From Deltaproteobacteria bacterium (lineage in GTDB: Bacteria; Myxococcota; Myxococcia; Myxococcales; Myxococcaceae), in contig VGRA01000189.1 of the NCBI GenBank assembly GCA_016875515.1, positions 1 to 5,917 of the forward strand: a stretch of DNA of 5,917 bases. The letters are read 5' to 3'. The notes under the pieces are model-generated. The model did not search any database and was not told the DNA's origin. It saw only the letters and a program-made list of their open reading frames with translations. Within the stretch, counting starts at the first letter, position 1. Each line of letters opens with the position of its first letter. This document shows positions 1 through 5,917 of the stretch, in pieces. The translations under genes and the position numbers were made by a program.

Positions 1-2063
1 GCCTTCGCGTGCTCGTGGTGGAGGACAACCCGCTCGCCTTCCGGGTGCTGGAGGGGCTTGCGCCGGAGATGACGTGCGCCCCCGTGTTCAGCTGGGCGCG
101 CAGCTACGAGGAGGGGCTCGCCCTGCTGCGGGCGGGCGGCTGGGACATGTGCCTGATGGACCAGGTGCTGGACCGTCTGACGGGGCTGGACCTGCTCCGG
201 ACGGTCCGGGCGGAGGCCATCCGCACCCCCACCGTGATGCTCACCTGCGTCCCCAGCACGGAGCTGGACGTGGAGGCCATCCGGGCAGGTGCCACGGACT
301 TCCTGGTGAAGGGCGAGTTCGACGCGGACGGGCTGGACCGGGTGCTGCGCTACGCGGTGGAGCGGCAGCGGGCGGCGGACCGGCTGCACGAGAGCGAGGA
401 GCGGTACGCGCTCGCCGTGCTGGGGGCCAACGACGGCATCTGGGACTGGAGGATCACCTCCAGGGACCTGTACTTCTCCCCGCGCTGCCGCGAGCTGCTC
501 GGGCTGTCCGAGCAGGAGATCCCCAACGACGTGGACGGCTGGCAGCAGCGCGTCCACCCGGATGACCTGCCGCGCCTGTTCTCGGATCTCAAGGCCCACG
601 TGCGGGGCCACACCGCGCTGTTCGAGAGCGAGCTGCGGCTGCGGCACCGGGACGGCAGCTGGTGCTGGCTGCTGGCCCGCGGGGCGGCGGTGCGGGACCG
701 CGAGGGCCGCGCCACGCGGATGGCCGGCTCCGTCACGGACATCACCCACGGCCGCGCGCGGGACCACCTGACGGGGCTGCCCAACCGCACGCTGCTCATG
801 GACCGGCTGGGCCGGGCCTTCGCCCGCCGCGCGCGGGATCCCGCCTACGAGTTCGCGGTGGTGTTCCTGGACCTGGACCGCTTCAACGTGGTGAACGAGG
901 GGCTGGGGCACCACGCCGGGGACGCGCTGCTCGTGCAGGTGGCCCGGCGGATGGAGCGCTGCCTGCGGGAGACGGACACGCTCGCCCGGATGGGCGGGGA
1001 CGAGTTCACGCTGCTGCTGGACGGCGTGCGCACCACGGAGGAGGCCGCCCACGTGGCGCGGCGGATCCTGGACGCCCTGGAGGAGCCCTTCGAGGTGGTG
1101 GGACGGACGGTGTACGCCGGGGCCTCCCTGGGCATTGCGCTGTCCAACGCGGGGTACGCCGGGCCGCACGAAATACTCCGGGACGCGGACACCGCCCTGT
1201 CGCGCGCCAAGACGGGCGGGCGTGGCCGCCACCAGGTCTTCTCCCCGGGCATGCACGTGCAGGCCCTGGGCATGCTGCAGATGGAGAACGAGCTGCGGCG
1301 CGCAGTGGAGCGCAACGAACTCCGGGCCTTCTTCCAGCCCATCTTCAGCGTGCGGGAGCGGCGGCTCGTGGGGCTCGAGGCGCTCGTGCGGTGGATCCAC
1401 CCCACGCAGGGGCTGCTCTCCCCGGACCGCTTCATCCCCCTGGCCGAGGAGACGGGGCTCGTGCAGCTGGTGGACGACTGGATGCTGCGGGCGGTGGCCG
1501 CGCAGCTGGGGGCATGGCGCGCGAAGCTGCCCTTCGCCGCCGAACTCACCGTCAACATCAACGCCTCCAAGCGCCAGCTGGAGTCCCAGGGCTTCGTGGA
1601 GCGCGTGCTGGAGGCCGCGGCGGTGAACGGACTGCCGCGCGGCGCGCTGGTGCTGGAGATCACCGAGGGGATGGTGTTCGAGTCCCCGGAGCGGACCTCC
1701 GCGGTGCTGGGGGCGCTGCGGGACGCGGGCATCTGCGTGGTGATGGACGACTTCGGCACCGGCTACTCGTCGCTGTCCTACCTGCACAAGTTGCCGCTCG
1801 CCGGGCTCAAGGTGGACCGCTCCTTCGTCTCCCGGATGGACGGCGGCTCCGGGGCGGAGGCAGTGCGCGCCATCGTGGCGCTGGCGCACGGGCTGGGGCT
1901 CAAGGTGACGGCCGAGGGCGTGGATTCCGAGGCGCAGATGGAGCACCTGGACCGGCTCGGGTGCGAGCTGGCGCAGGGCTACCTCTTCAGCCGTCCGGTG
2001 GACGCCACCGGCGCGGAGGACCTGCTGAACGCCTTCCTCGGACGGCGCGTCAAGGCGGGTTAG
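1..2063 (+). CDS. REC-PAS-GGDEF-EAL response regulator (dual c-di-GMP cyclase/phosphodiesterase), 5' partial
   Basis: Cytoplasmic response regulator predicted to make and/or degrade cyclic di-GMP. Residues are numbered from the GTG at base 9. Reading in frame upstream gives L-R before VLVVEDNP, the usual start of a receiver beta-1 strand, so the true start is just outside the window. REC spans about 1-117: acidic pair E5/D6, phosphoacceptor D51 (LMDQ), T79, K101. A PAS_3-like domain spans about 127-247 (WDW near 145, HPDD at 183, DGSWCW at 215, ending SVTDIT). GGDEF spans about 252-415: DHLTGLPNR, metal-binding D288, GGDEF at 329-333, and an inhibitory RxxD site (RETD, 320-323) exactly five residues before it. 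EAL spans about 426-676: E457 (EAL), N518, E550, D580/D581 (DDFGTGYSSL), K601, E636, Q656. Both active sites look largely intact. Departures are N293 where FK normally has Lys, E297 for the usual Asp of IND, and D639 for the second Glu of AEGVE. Domain calls are secure; the balance of activities and the partner kinase are unknown. Confidence 0.95.
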   Translation, partial: LRVLVVEDNPLAFRVLEGLAPEMTCAPVFSWARSYEEGLALLRAGGWDMCLMDQVLDRLTGLDLLRTVRAEAIRTPTVMLTCVPSTELDVEAIRAGATDFLVKGEFDADGLDRVLRYAVERQRAADRLHESEERYALAVLGANDGIWDWRITSRDLYFSPRCRELLGLSEQEIPNDVDGWQQRVHPDDLPRLFSDLKAHVRGHTALFESELRLRHRDGSWCWLLARGAAVRDREGRATRMAGSVTDITHGRARDHLTGLPNRTLLMDRLGRAFARRARDPAYEFAVVFLDLDRFNVVNEGLGHHAGDALLVQVARRMERCLRETDTLARMGGDEFTLLLDGVRTTEEAAHVARRILDALEEPFEVVGRTVYAGASLGIALSNAGYAGPHEILRDADTALSRAKTGGRGRHQVFSPGMHVQALGMLQMENELRRAVERNELRAFFQPIFSVRERRLVGLEALVRWIHPTQGLLSPDRFIPLAEETGLVQLVDDWMLRAVAAQLGAWRAKLPFAAELTVNINASKRQLESQGFVERVLEAAAVNGLPRGALVLEITEGMVFESPERTSAVLGALRDAGICVVMDDFGTGYSSLSYLHKLPLAGLKVDRSFVSRMDGGSGAEAVRAIVALAHGLGLKVTAEGVDSEAQMEHLDRLGCELAQGYLFSRPVDATGAEDLLNAFLGRRVKAG

Positions 2064-2082
2064 CGGCCCGGGCCGGCCCGGC
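2064..2082. terminator. GC palindrome in the 19-bp convergent gap (possible bidirectional terminator)
   Basis: The whole gap between the TAG of the response regulator and the TGA of pmbA is G/C. It contains the self-complementary 14-mer CCGGGCCGGCCCGG at 2068-2081, which can fold as a 5-bp GC stem with a 4-base loop on either strand. It overlaps a second palindrome, GGCCCGGGCC, at 2065-2074. There is no T-tract on either side, so it is not a canonical intrinsic terminator. The position between converging genes is the main reason to list it. Confidence 0.25.
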
Positions 2083-3429
2083 TCACGTGCCGGAGACCGT
2101 CAGCTCGCGGAAGCGCAGGCTGGGGGAGGCCACGCTGCTGCGGAACTGCAGATCATTGCCCACCCCGTCCACGTCCTTCAGCATCTGCAGCAGGTTTCCT
2201 GCCACGGTGATCTCCTGCACCGGGAAGGCGAGTTCGCCGTTTTCAATCCACAGCCCGTTGGCCCCGCGCGAGTAGTCCCCGGTGACGGGGTTGGCCCCGC
2301 TGCCCAGCATGGAGGTGACGTACAGCCCCTGCTTCACCCCGCGCAGCAACTCCGCCTGCGTCTGCGTGCCGGGCTCCAGGTAGAGGTTGTGCACGCCAAT
2401 GTGGGGCAGCGAGCTGTAGCCGCGGCTGGCATTCCCGGTGGGGGCCGCCTTCGCCTTGCGGGCGGTGTAGGCGTCATAGAGGAAGTGGCGCAGCACCCCC
2501 CGCTCGATGAGCGGCGTGCGGCGGGTGGGCAGCCCCTCGCCGTCGAACGGGGAGCTGCCCAGGCCGCGGCGAAGCAGCCCGTCGTCGACCACCGTCAACC
2601 CCTCCGGCGCGAGCCGCTCCCCCAGCCGCCCGGCGAAGACGGAAGCCTTCTTGAAGACGGCGTCCCCGTTGGCGGCGGCCACCAGGTTGCCCACGAAGGA
2701 GGCTGCCACCTGCGGGTCGAACACCACCGGGACCTTCTGGCTCTTCACCTTGCGTGCGCCGAGCATGCGCACCGCCCGGGAGGCCGCCTCGCGCCCCACG
2801 GACTCCGGGGACTCCAGGTCCGCGAGGTGCCGCTTGTAGTCCACCCGGTGCGCCGTCTGGAGTTGTCCGTCCGCGCTGGCCACCGGCACCGCGTAAAGGA
2901 ACACGTAGGTGCCCTCGTAGCTGCCGGAGAGCCCCTCGGTGGAGGCCACGTGGACCTCGGAGACGTAGTCCCCGGCCCCCACGCTGTCGAAGGTGGTGAT
3001 GCGCGGGTCCACCGCGCGGCCGGCCCGCTCCACCTCCAACGCGGCCTTCAGCTTCCAGTCCGCGGGCAGGTGGGCCACCTCGGGATCGAACAGCCCCTCC
3101 GGCGCCTTCCGCCCCTGCAGCAGCGCCCGGTCCGGCAGCCCGTTGAGCCGGTCCGGCGCGGAGGCCCGGGCCAGCTCCACCGCGCGGTCCACGAAGGCGG
3201 AGAGGGAGGACGGATCAAAGTCCGAGGTGAAGGCGAAGCCGAGCCGCCCCTTCACGAACACGCGCAGCCCCACCCCCTTGCTGGTGGCCTGGGTGAGATC
3301 CTCCACCTGGCCGTCCCGCACGCTGACGGAGGACTCGCGCCCCACCTGCAGGAAGGCCTCGGCCGCGTCCGCGCCGCGGCGCCGCGCCCTCGCCACCAGC
3401 GCTTTCGCCAGCTTCGCGTAGCGGCTCAC
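2083..3429 (-). CDS. pmbA: TldE/PmbA subunit of the TldD-TldE metalloprotease
   Basis: Non-catalytic partner of TldD. In enterobacteria TldD and TldE form a heterodimeric zinc protease that trims the leader from microcin B17 and degrades flexible peptides such as CcdA. This protein has 448 residues, close to the roughly 450 of E. coli PmbA. It has the family N-terminal half (GVGLRVFVKGRLGFAFTSD at about 52-70), a central segment aligning with the TldD active-site region, and a Gly-rich C-terminal part (GSGANPVTGDYSRGANG, 376-392, then LWIENGELAFPVQEITVAGNL). Where TldD has HEAVGH, the aligned residues here are GNLVAA (247-252), so the zinc site is absent, as is normal for TldE. The GTG start at 3429 is well supported: GGGAGGTG ends within six bases of it, and GTGA overlaps the tldD stop by four bases, implying translational coupling. 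The operon order tldD-pmbA fits one complex made in matched amounts. Confidence 0.95.
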   Translation of the reverse strand: MSRYAKLAKALVARARRRGADAAEAFLQVGRESSVSVRDGQVEDLTQATSKGVGLRVFVKGRLGFAFTSDFDPSSLSAFVDRAVELARASAPDRLNGLPDRALLQGRKAPEGLFDPEVAHLPADWKLKAALEVERAGRAVDPRITTFDSVGAGDYVSEVHVASTEGLSGSYEGTYVFLYAVPVASADGQLQTAHRVDYKRHLADLESPESVGREAASRAVRMLGARKVKSQKVPVVFDPQVAASFVGNLVAAANGDAVFKKASVFAGRLGERLAPEGLTVVDDGLLRRGLGSSPFDGEGLPTRRTPLIERGVLRHFLYDAYTARKAKAAPTGNASRGYSSLPHIGVHNLYLEPGTQTQAELLRGVKQGLYVTSMLGSGANPVTGDYSRGANGLWIENGELAFPVQEITVAGNLLQMLKDVDGVGNDLQFRSSVASPSLRFRELTVSGT

Positions 3430-4904
3430 GTGCCACCTCCCACCTTCGTGCCGCCCACGACCATGTCGTCGATCCGCAGGGTGGGGAGGCCCACCCCCAC
3501 CGGGACGCTCTGCCCGTCCTTGCCGCAGGTGCCCAGCCCCGGATCCTGCTGCACGTCCCAGCCCACGCGGGAGACCTTCTTGAGCGCCTCGGGCCCCACG
3601 CCAATCAGCGTGGCCCCCTTGACCGGGTGGCCCAGCTTGCCGCCTTCGATCTCGTAGGCCTCGGAGATCTCGAACACGAAGTTGCCGTTGGTGATGTCCA
3701 CCTGCCCGCCGCCGAAGTTGGCGCAGTACAGCCCGCGCTTCACAGACTTGAGGATGTCTGCCGGATCGTCGTCCCCGGGGGCCAGGTAGGTGTTGGTCAT
3801 CCGCGGCAGGGGCATGTGCCGGAAGGACTCGCGGCGCCCGCTGCCCGTGGAGCGCTGGCCCATCAGCTTCGCGTTGTGGGCGTCGTACAGGTACCCCTTC
3901 AGGTTGCCCTTCTCGATGAGCACCTTGCGCTCGCCCGGCTGCCCCTCGTCGTCCACGTTGATGCTGCCGCGGCCGCCGGCCACCGTGCCGTCGTCGATGA
4001 CGGTGACGAGCGGGCTGGCCACCGCTTGGCCCAGCTTCCCGGCAAAGAGCGACGTCCCCTTGCGGATGAAGTCCGCCTCCAGCCCGTGCCCCACCGCCTC
4101 GTGCAGGAGGATGCCGCTCCAGCCGGGGGCCAGCACCACCGTCTGCTGCCCCGCGCGCGCCTCCGCGGCCCCCAGCGTGGCCGTGGCCTGGCGGGTGGCC
4201 TCGCGCGCCACCGCCTCCGGGCTGAAGCCGTCGAAGTGCTGGAAGGGGACGCGCCCGCCGCCGCCGAAGAAGCCGGTGCGCCGCTCGCCCCCCTTGCCCT
4301 CCGCCACCACGTGGACCGACAGGCGCGCCATGTCCTGCGCGTCCTCCACGTAGTGGCCGTGCGTGTTGGCCACCTGCACGTGCTTGCTCTGGTCCACCCA
4401 GCTGGCGTTCACCTGCCTCACGCGCGCGTCTGCCTCGCGCGCCGCCTTGTCTGCGCGCTTCACCAGGTCTGCCTTGCGCGAGATATCCACCTGCATGAGC
4501 GGCTCGGGCACCTTGTAGAAGCTGGGCACCGGGGCCCGGGCCACGCGGTAGGGGCGGTCCGCCCCCGTCCCGTCGGAGATGAGCGCCGCGGTCTCCGCCG
4601 CGCGGAGCAGCGCGGGGAGCTCCAAGTCATCCGAGTAGGCGTAGCCCACCTTGGCGCCGGTGATCACCCGCACCCCCACGCCCTGCACCTGCCCCACCTG
4701 GGCGCTCTTGATCTTCTGCTCGTCCAGCGTCACCGCGGTGGTGACGCTGCGCTGGACGTACACCTCGGCGAAGTCCGCCCCGCGCGCCATGGCGGCGCCG
4801 AGCACGCGCTCCAGCGTGGCGGGCGGCAGCACCGTGGCGGAGGGGGGCCGGGCAGGAGGGGGAGGGACGGACGTGCGGGGGCGGGCGGGGGCGGTCCGGG
4901 GCAT
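3426..4904 (-). CDS. tldD: TldD, zinc metalloprotease catalytic subunit
   Basis: Catalytic subunit of the TldD/TldE protease (peptidase family U62/M103), which cuts unfolded peptides admitted to an internal chamber. It is 492 residues from the ATG at 4904; E. coli TldD is about 481. The zinc site is visible: H268-E-A-V-G-H273 within WSGILLHEAVGHGLEADF, and C460 in DPGLGTCGKDGQSVP, equivalent to the third ligand known from the E. coli structure. Other family blocks are GVGVRVITGAKVGYAYSDD (76-93), SLFAGKLGQAVASPLVTVID (285-304) and GGGQVDITNGNFVFEISEAY (398-417). The first 28 residues are Pro/Arg-rich and precede the first family helix (ATLERVLGAAMARGADFAEV). No good ribosome binding site lies next to the ATG: GGGAGGGG is about 18-25 bases upstream. 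A GTG at codon 25 is an in-frame alternative, also without a clear site. The open frame extends antisense into the FHA gene up to 5798, but that part has no family resemblance. Confidence 0.95.
   Translation of the reverse strand: MPRTAPARPRTSVPPPPARPPSATVLPPATLERVLGAAMARGADFAEVYVQRSVTTAVTLDEQKIKSAQVGQVQGVGVRVITGAKVGYAYSDDLELPALLRAAETAALISDGTGADRPYRVARAPVPSFYKVPEPLMQVDISRKADLVKRADKAAREADARVRQVNASWVDQSKHVQVANTHGHYVEDAQDMARLSVHVVAEGKGGERRTGFFGGGGRVPFQHFDGFSPEAVAREATRQATATLGAAEARAGQQTVVLAPGWSGILLHEAVGHGLEADFIRKGTSLFAGKLGQAVASPLVTVIDDGTVAGGRGSINVDDEGQPGERKVLIEKGNLKGYLYDAHNAKLMGQRSTGSGRRESFRHMPLPRMTNTYLAPGDDDPADILKSVKRGLYCANFGGGQVDITNGNFVFEISEAYEIEGGKLGHPVKGATLIGVGPEALKKVSRVGWDVQQDPGLGTCGKDGQSVPVGVGLPTLRIDDMVVGGTKVGGGT
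3434..3441 (-). promoter_or_regulatory. Ribosome binding site of pmbA
   Basis: On the minus strand GGGAGGTG precedes the GTG start at 3429, with six bases between GGAGG and the start codon. It matches the 16S anti-Shine-Dalgarno sequence well, lies inside the last codons of tldD, and settles the choice of a GTG rather than a downstream start for pmbA. Confidence 0.75.
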
Positions 4905-4998
4905 GGGCGCGGACGGTAGCGATGCCCCTCCCGGCCGGCAATGAATTGCCGCCTTCCTGCGGGCGGTGGGCAGGACTACATTCGCCCCCCTAGCGAGC
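4905..4998. promoter_or_regulatory. Divergent intergenic region between tldD and the FHA gene
   Basis: This 94-bp stretch separates the leftward tldD-pmbA operon from the rightward FHA gene and must hold the nearest promoters for both unless transcription enters from outside. It holds the most AT-rich patches in this part of the window (AATGAATT at 4940-4947 and ACTACATT at 4975-4982). TACATT at 4977-4982 resembles a -10 box for the plus strand, and the minus-strand reading of the same patch gives TGTAGT, but neither has a convincing -35 partner. Promoter positions are therefore not assigned. Confidence 0.5.
4936..4951. promoter_or_regulatory. Perfect 16-bp palindrome, candidate operator
   Basis: CGGCAATGAATTGCCG consists of two 7-bp arms, CGGCAAT and ATTGCCG, around a central GA. 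It lies 31 bases upstream of the tldD ATG and 47 bases upstream of the FHA ATG, and its core is AT-rich in otherwise G/C sequence. Size and symmetry are typical of a binding site for a dimeric helix-turn-helix regulator able to control both divergent units. No regulator gene is visible in the window, so the bound protein is unknown. Confidence 0.4.
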
Positions 4999-5917
4999 AT
5001 GCCTCCCCGAAAGCCCAAGTCCCCTCGGCGGCCCCGGTACGAGACGGGGGCGGAGTACCCGTCCGGCGACGAACAGGTCCCGGCGGATCCCGGTCTGCAG
5101 GACGGGCCGGACTTGCTGGGGGACGGGCCGCTCCCTCCCTCTGCCGTGGGGCGGGATCCTACGGCGAGCACGACTACGCGGACGAGCAGGTGGACCCAGA
5201 GCTCTTCCAGCAGACGAACGTGGGGATCCGCGCCCCGCCCCCGCCGGCCCCGCGCGGCCGGGAAGGGGAGACGCGGGTGGCGCCCATCCCGACCGCGGAC
5301 GAGGCGGAGCGATCGGGGGTGGACTCCCCGGACGCCACCCGGGCAGGCAGGCCGCTGAAGCTGGAGGTCGCGGAGGGGCCGGACCGCGGCAAGATCATCC
5401 GGCTCTCCGGCGTCCGCTGCGTGGTGGGCCGCTCGCCCGAGTGCGACCTGGCGCTGAAGGACCACTCCACGTCCCGCCGCCACGTGGAGCTGGTGGTGGA
5501 CGACGAGGGGGTCCTGCTGCGCGACCTGGGCAGCGGCAACGGCACGCGCGTCAACGGGGAGCAGGCCACCGAGCAGCGGCTGGTCCACGGCGACGAGATC
5601 TTCCTCGGGAAGACGGTCCTCCGCTTCGTGGACGAGGTGGCCGCCTTCCAGAAGGCGCAGGCCGAGGCCGAGGCGGCCGAGCGGGCGGAGCAGGAGGCCA
5701 TTTCGGCGGCAGCAGCCGCGGCTGCCGCGGAGGAGGCCCAGGACGAGGTGACCGAGGCCAAGCCCCCGCCCGGCCGGCCCGGTGGCGCGCTGCCCCACCC
5801 CACCGCGCAGGTGCCGCTGGGGCCAGACGGTCTGCCGCGCCGTCCCACCCGCCTGCCGGCGCAGAGCCGGCGGCGGATGCTGGGGCTCTTCGCCGCGCTG
5901 GCAGGCGCCATGGTGCT
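4999..5917 (+). CDS. FHA-domain protein with membrane segment, apparent frameshift, 3' partial
   Basis: Predicted phosphothreonine-reading protein anchored in the inner membrane. The start chosen is the ATG at 4999, giving MPPRKPKSPRRPRYETGAEY; a GTG at 4966 is in the same frame. That frame stops at 5358 after losing coding character, whereas the FHA domain is in the frame of base 5355 and stays open to the window end, so one base appears to be missing near 5117-5160. After the break the product reads YGEHDYADEQVDPELFQQTN, then a Pro-rich linker and an FHA domain at about 5355-5630. Its signatures are VVGRS (5421-5435), SRRH (5472-5483) and NGT (5538-5546), all intact. There follow an Ala/Glu-rich helical segment (about 5637-5760), a Pro-rich stretch, a basic SRRR, and the start of a hydrophobic helix (LGLFAALAGAMV) cut by the window end. 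FHA domains commonly pair with Ser/Thr kinases. The break may be a sequencing error or a real mutation. Confidence 0.8.
5117..5160 (+). other. Probable frame-change site within the FHA gene
   Basis: Upstream of here the frame of the ATG at 4999 has strong G/C third positions (GDEQVPADPGLQDGPDLLGD). Downstream, the frame one base earlier does (YGEHDYADEQVDPELF). Restoring one G in the run GTGGGGCGGG (5146-5155) would join them as PSAVGAGSYGEHDYADEQ. The pyrimidine tract at 5131-5142 is an alternative place. No X_XXY_YYZ slippery heptamer lies in the initial frame, so programmed frameshifting is not favoured. Confidence 0.6.

Noticed and set aside
662..2275. Plus-strand 537-codon open frame inside the response regulator gene.
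   Set aside because: It is a shadow in another frame, rich in Gly/Ala/Arg/Pro, with no domain motif. The other frame holds four clear domains.
2389..4919. Long plus-strand open frames (2389-3657, 3627-4919) opposite pmbA and tldD.
   Set aside because: Their products are His/Gly/Arg/Ala-rich with no family motifs, while the minus strand encodes complete conserved TldD and PmbA proteins.
4937..4949. Sigma-54-like element (GG...GC) in the divergent region.
   Set aside because: The spacing between GG and GC is 9 bases rather than the required 10, on both strands. The match is better explained by the palindrome itself.
4954..4982. Housekeeping promoter for the FHA gene: TTCCTG (4954-4959), 17 bases, TACATT (4977-4982).
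   Set aside because: The spacing is right and the -10 matches four of six, but the -35 is too weak to call.
5117..5160. Programmed -1 ribosomal frameshift joining the two frames of the FHA gene.
   Set aside because: No X_XXY_YYZ heptamer is present in the initial frame and no clear downstream stimulatory structure stands out. A missing base is simpler.
4941..5355. Start of the FHA gene at the ATG at 4941, in the frame of the FHA domain.
   Set aside because: The frame is open, but third-position GC is poor between 4998 and 5140 and the peptide is low-complexity. The frame of the ATG at 4999 has much better coding character there. Kept as the rival hypothesis.
4905..5798. Minus-strand open frame continuing 298 codons upstream of the tldD ATG.
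   Set aside because: It runs antisense to the FHA coding region and through the intergenic gap, shows no TldD family motifs and is low-complexity. Long antisense open frames are common at this GC content.
1..5917. A previously undescribed multi-gene system spanning the window.
   Set aside because: All four genes belong to known families, lie in three separate transcription units, and show no shared motif or arrangement suggesting one system.

Overview
This is a very GC-rich window with strong G/C preference at third codon positions and little intergenic space. Gene content and style (a multi-domain c-di-GMP protein, an FHA protein with a charged and Pro-rich linker before a membrane segment) suggest a member of the Myxococcota, probably the Myxococcus/Stigmatella/Archangium group. 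That placement is an inference from composition and protein character, not from a database match.

Layout: (1) Bases 1-2063, plus strand, hold the nearly complete 3' part of a REC-PAS-GGDEF-EAL response regulator. It carries both a c-di-GMP synthase and a c-di-GMP phosphodiesterase domain, and its first few codons lie upstream of the window. (2) After a 19-bp convergent gap comes a minus-strand operon: tldD (4904-3426) followed by pmbA/tldE (3429-2083). The genes overlap by 4 bp (GTGA) and encode the two subunits of the TldD/TldE zinc metalloprotease. TldD has the HExxxH site and the C-terminal Cys ligand; TldE lacks the HExxxH site, as expected. (3) A 94-bp divergent intergenic region (4905-4998) contains a perfect 16-bp palindrome with an AT-rich core, a candidate operator. 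(4) From 4999 to the window end, plus strand, is an FHA-domain protein followed by an Ala/Glu-rich segment, a Pro-rich linker and the start of a transmembrane helix. It is cut by the window end, and its N-terminal coding frame does not match the frame of the FHA domain, so a one-base frame disruption lies at about 5117-5160.

The three units look functionally independent: c-di-GMP signalling, peptide proteolysis/maturation, and phosphothreonine-dependent signalling. I see no mobile element, CRISPR array, tRNA/rRNA or RiPP precursor gene, and no evidence for a new multi-gene system. The points most worth following up are the frame break in the FHA gene and the palindrome between the divergent genes.
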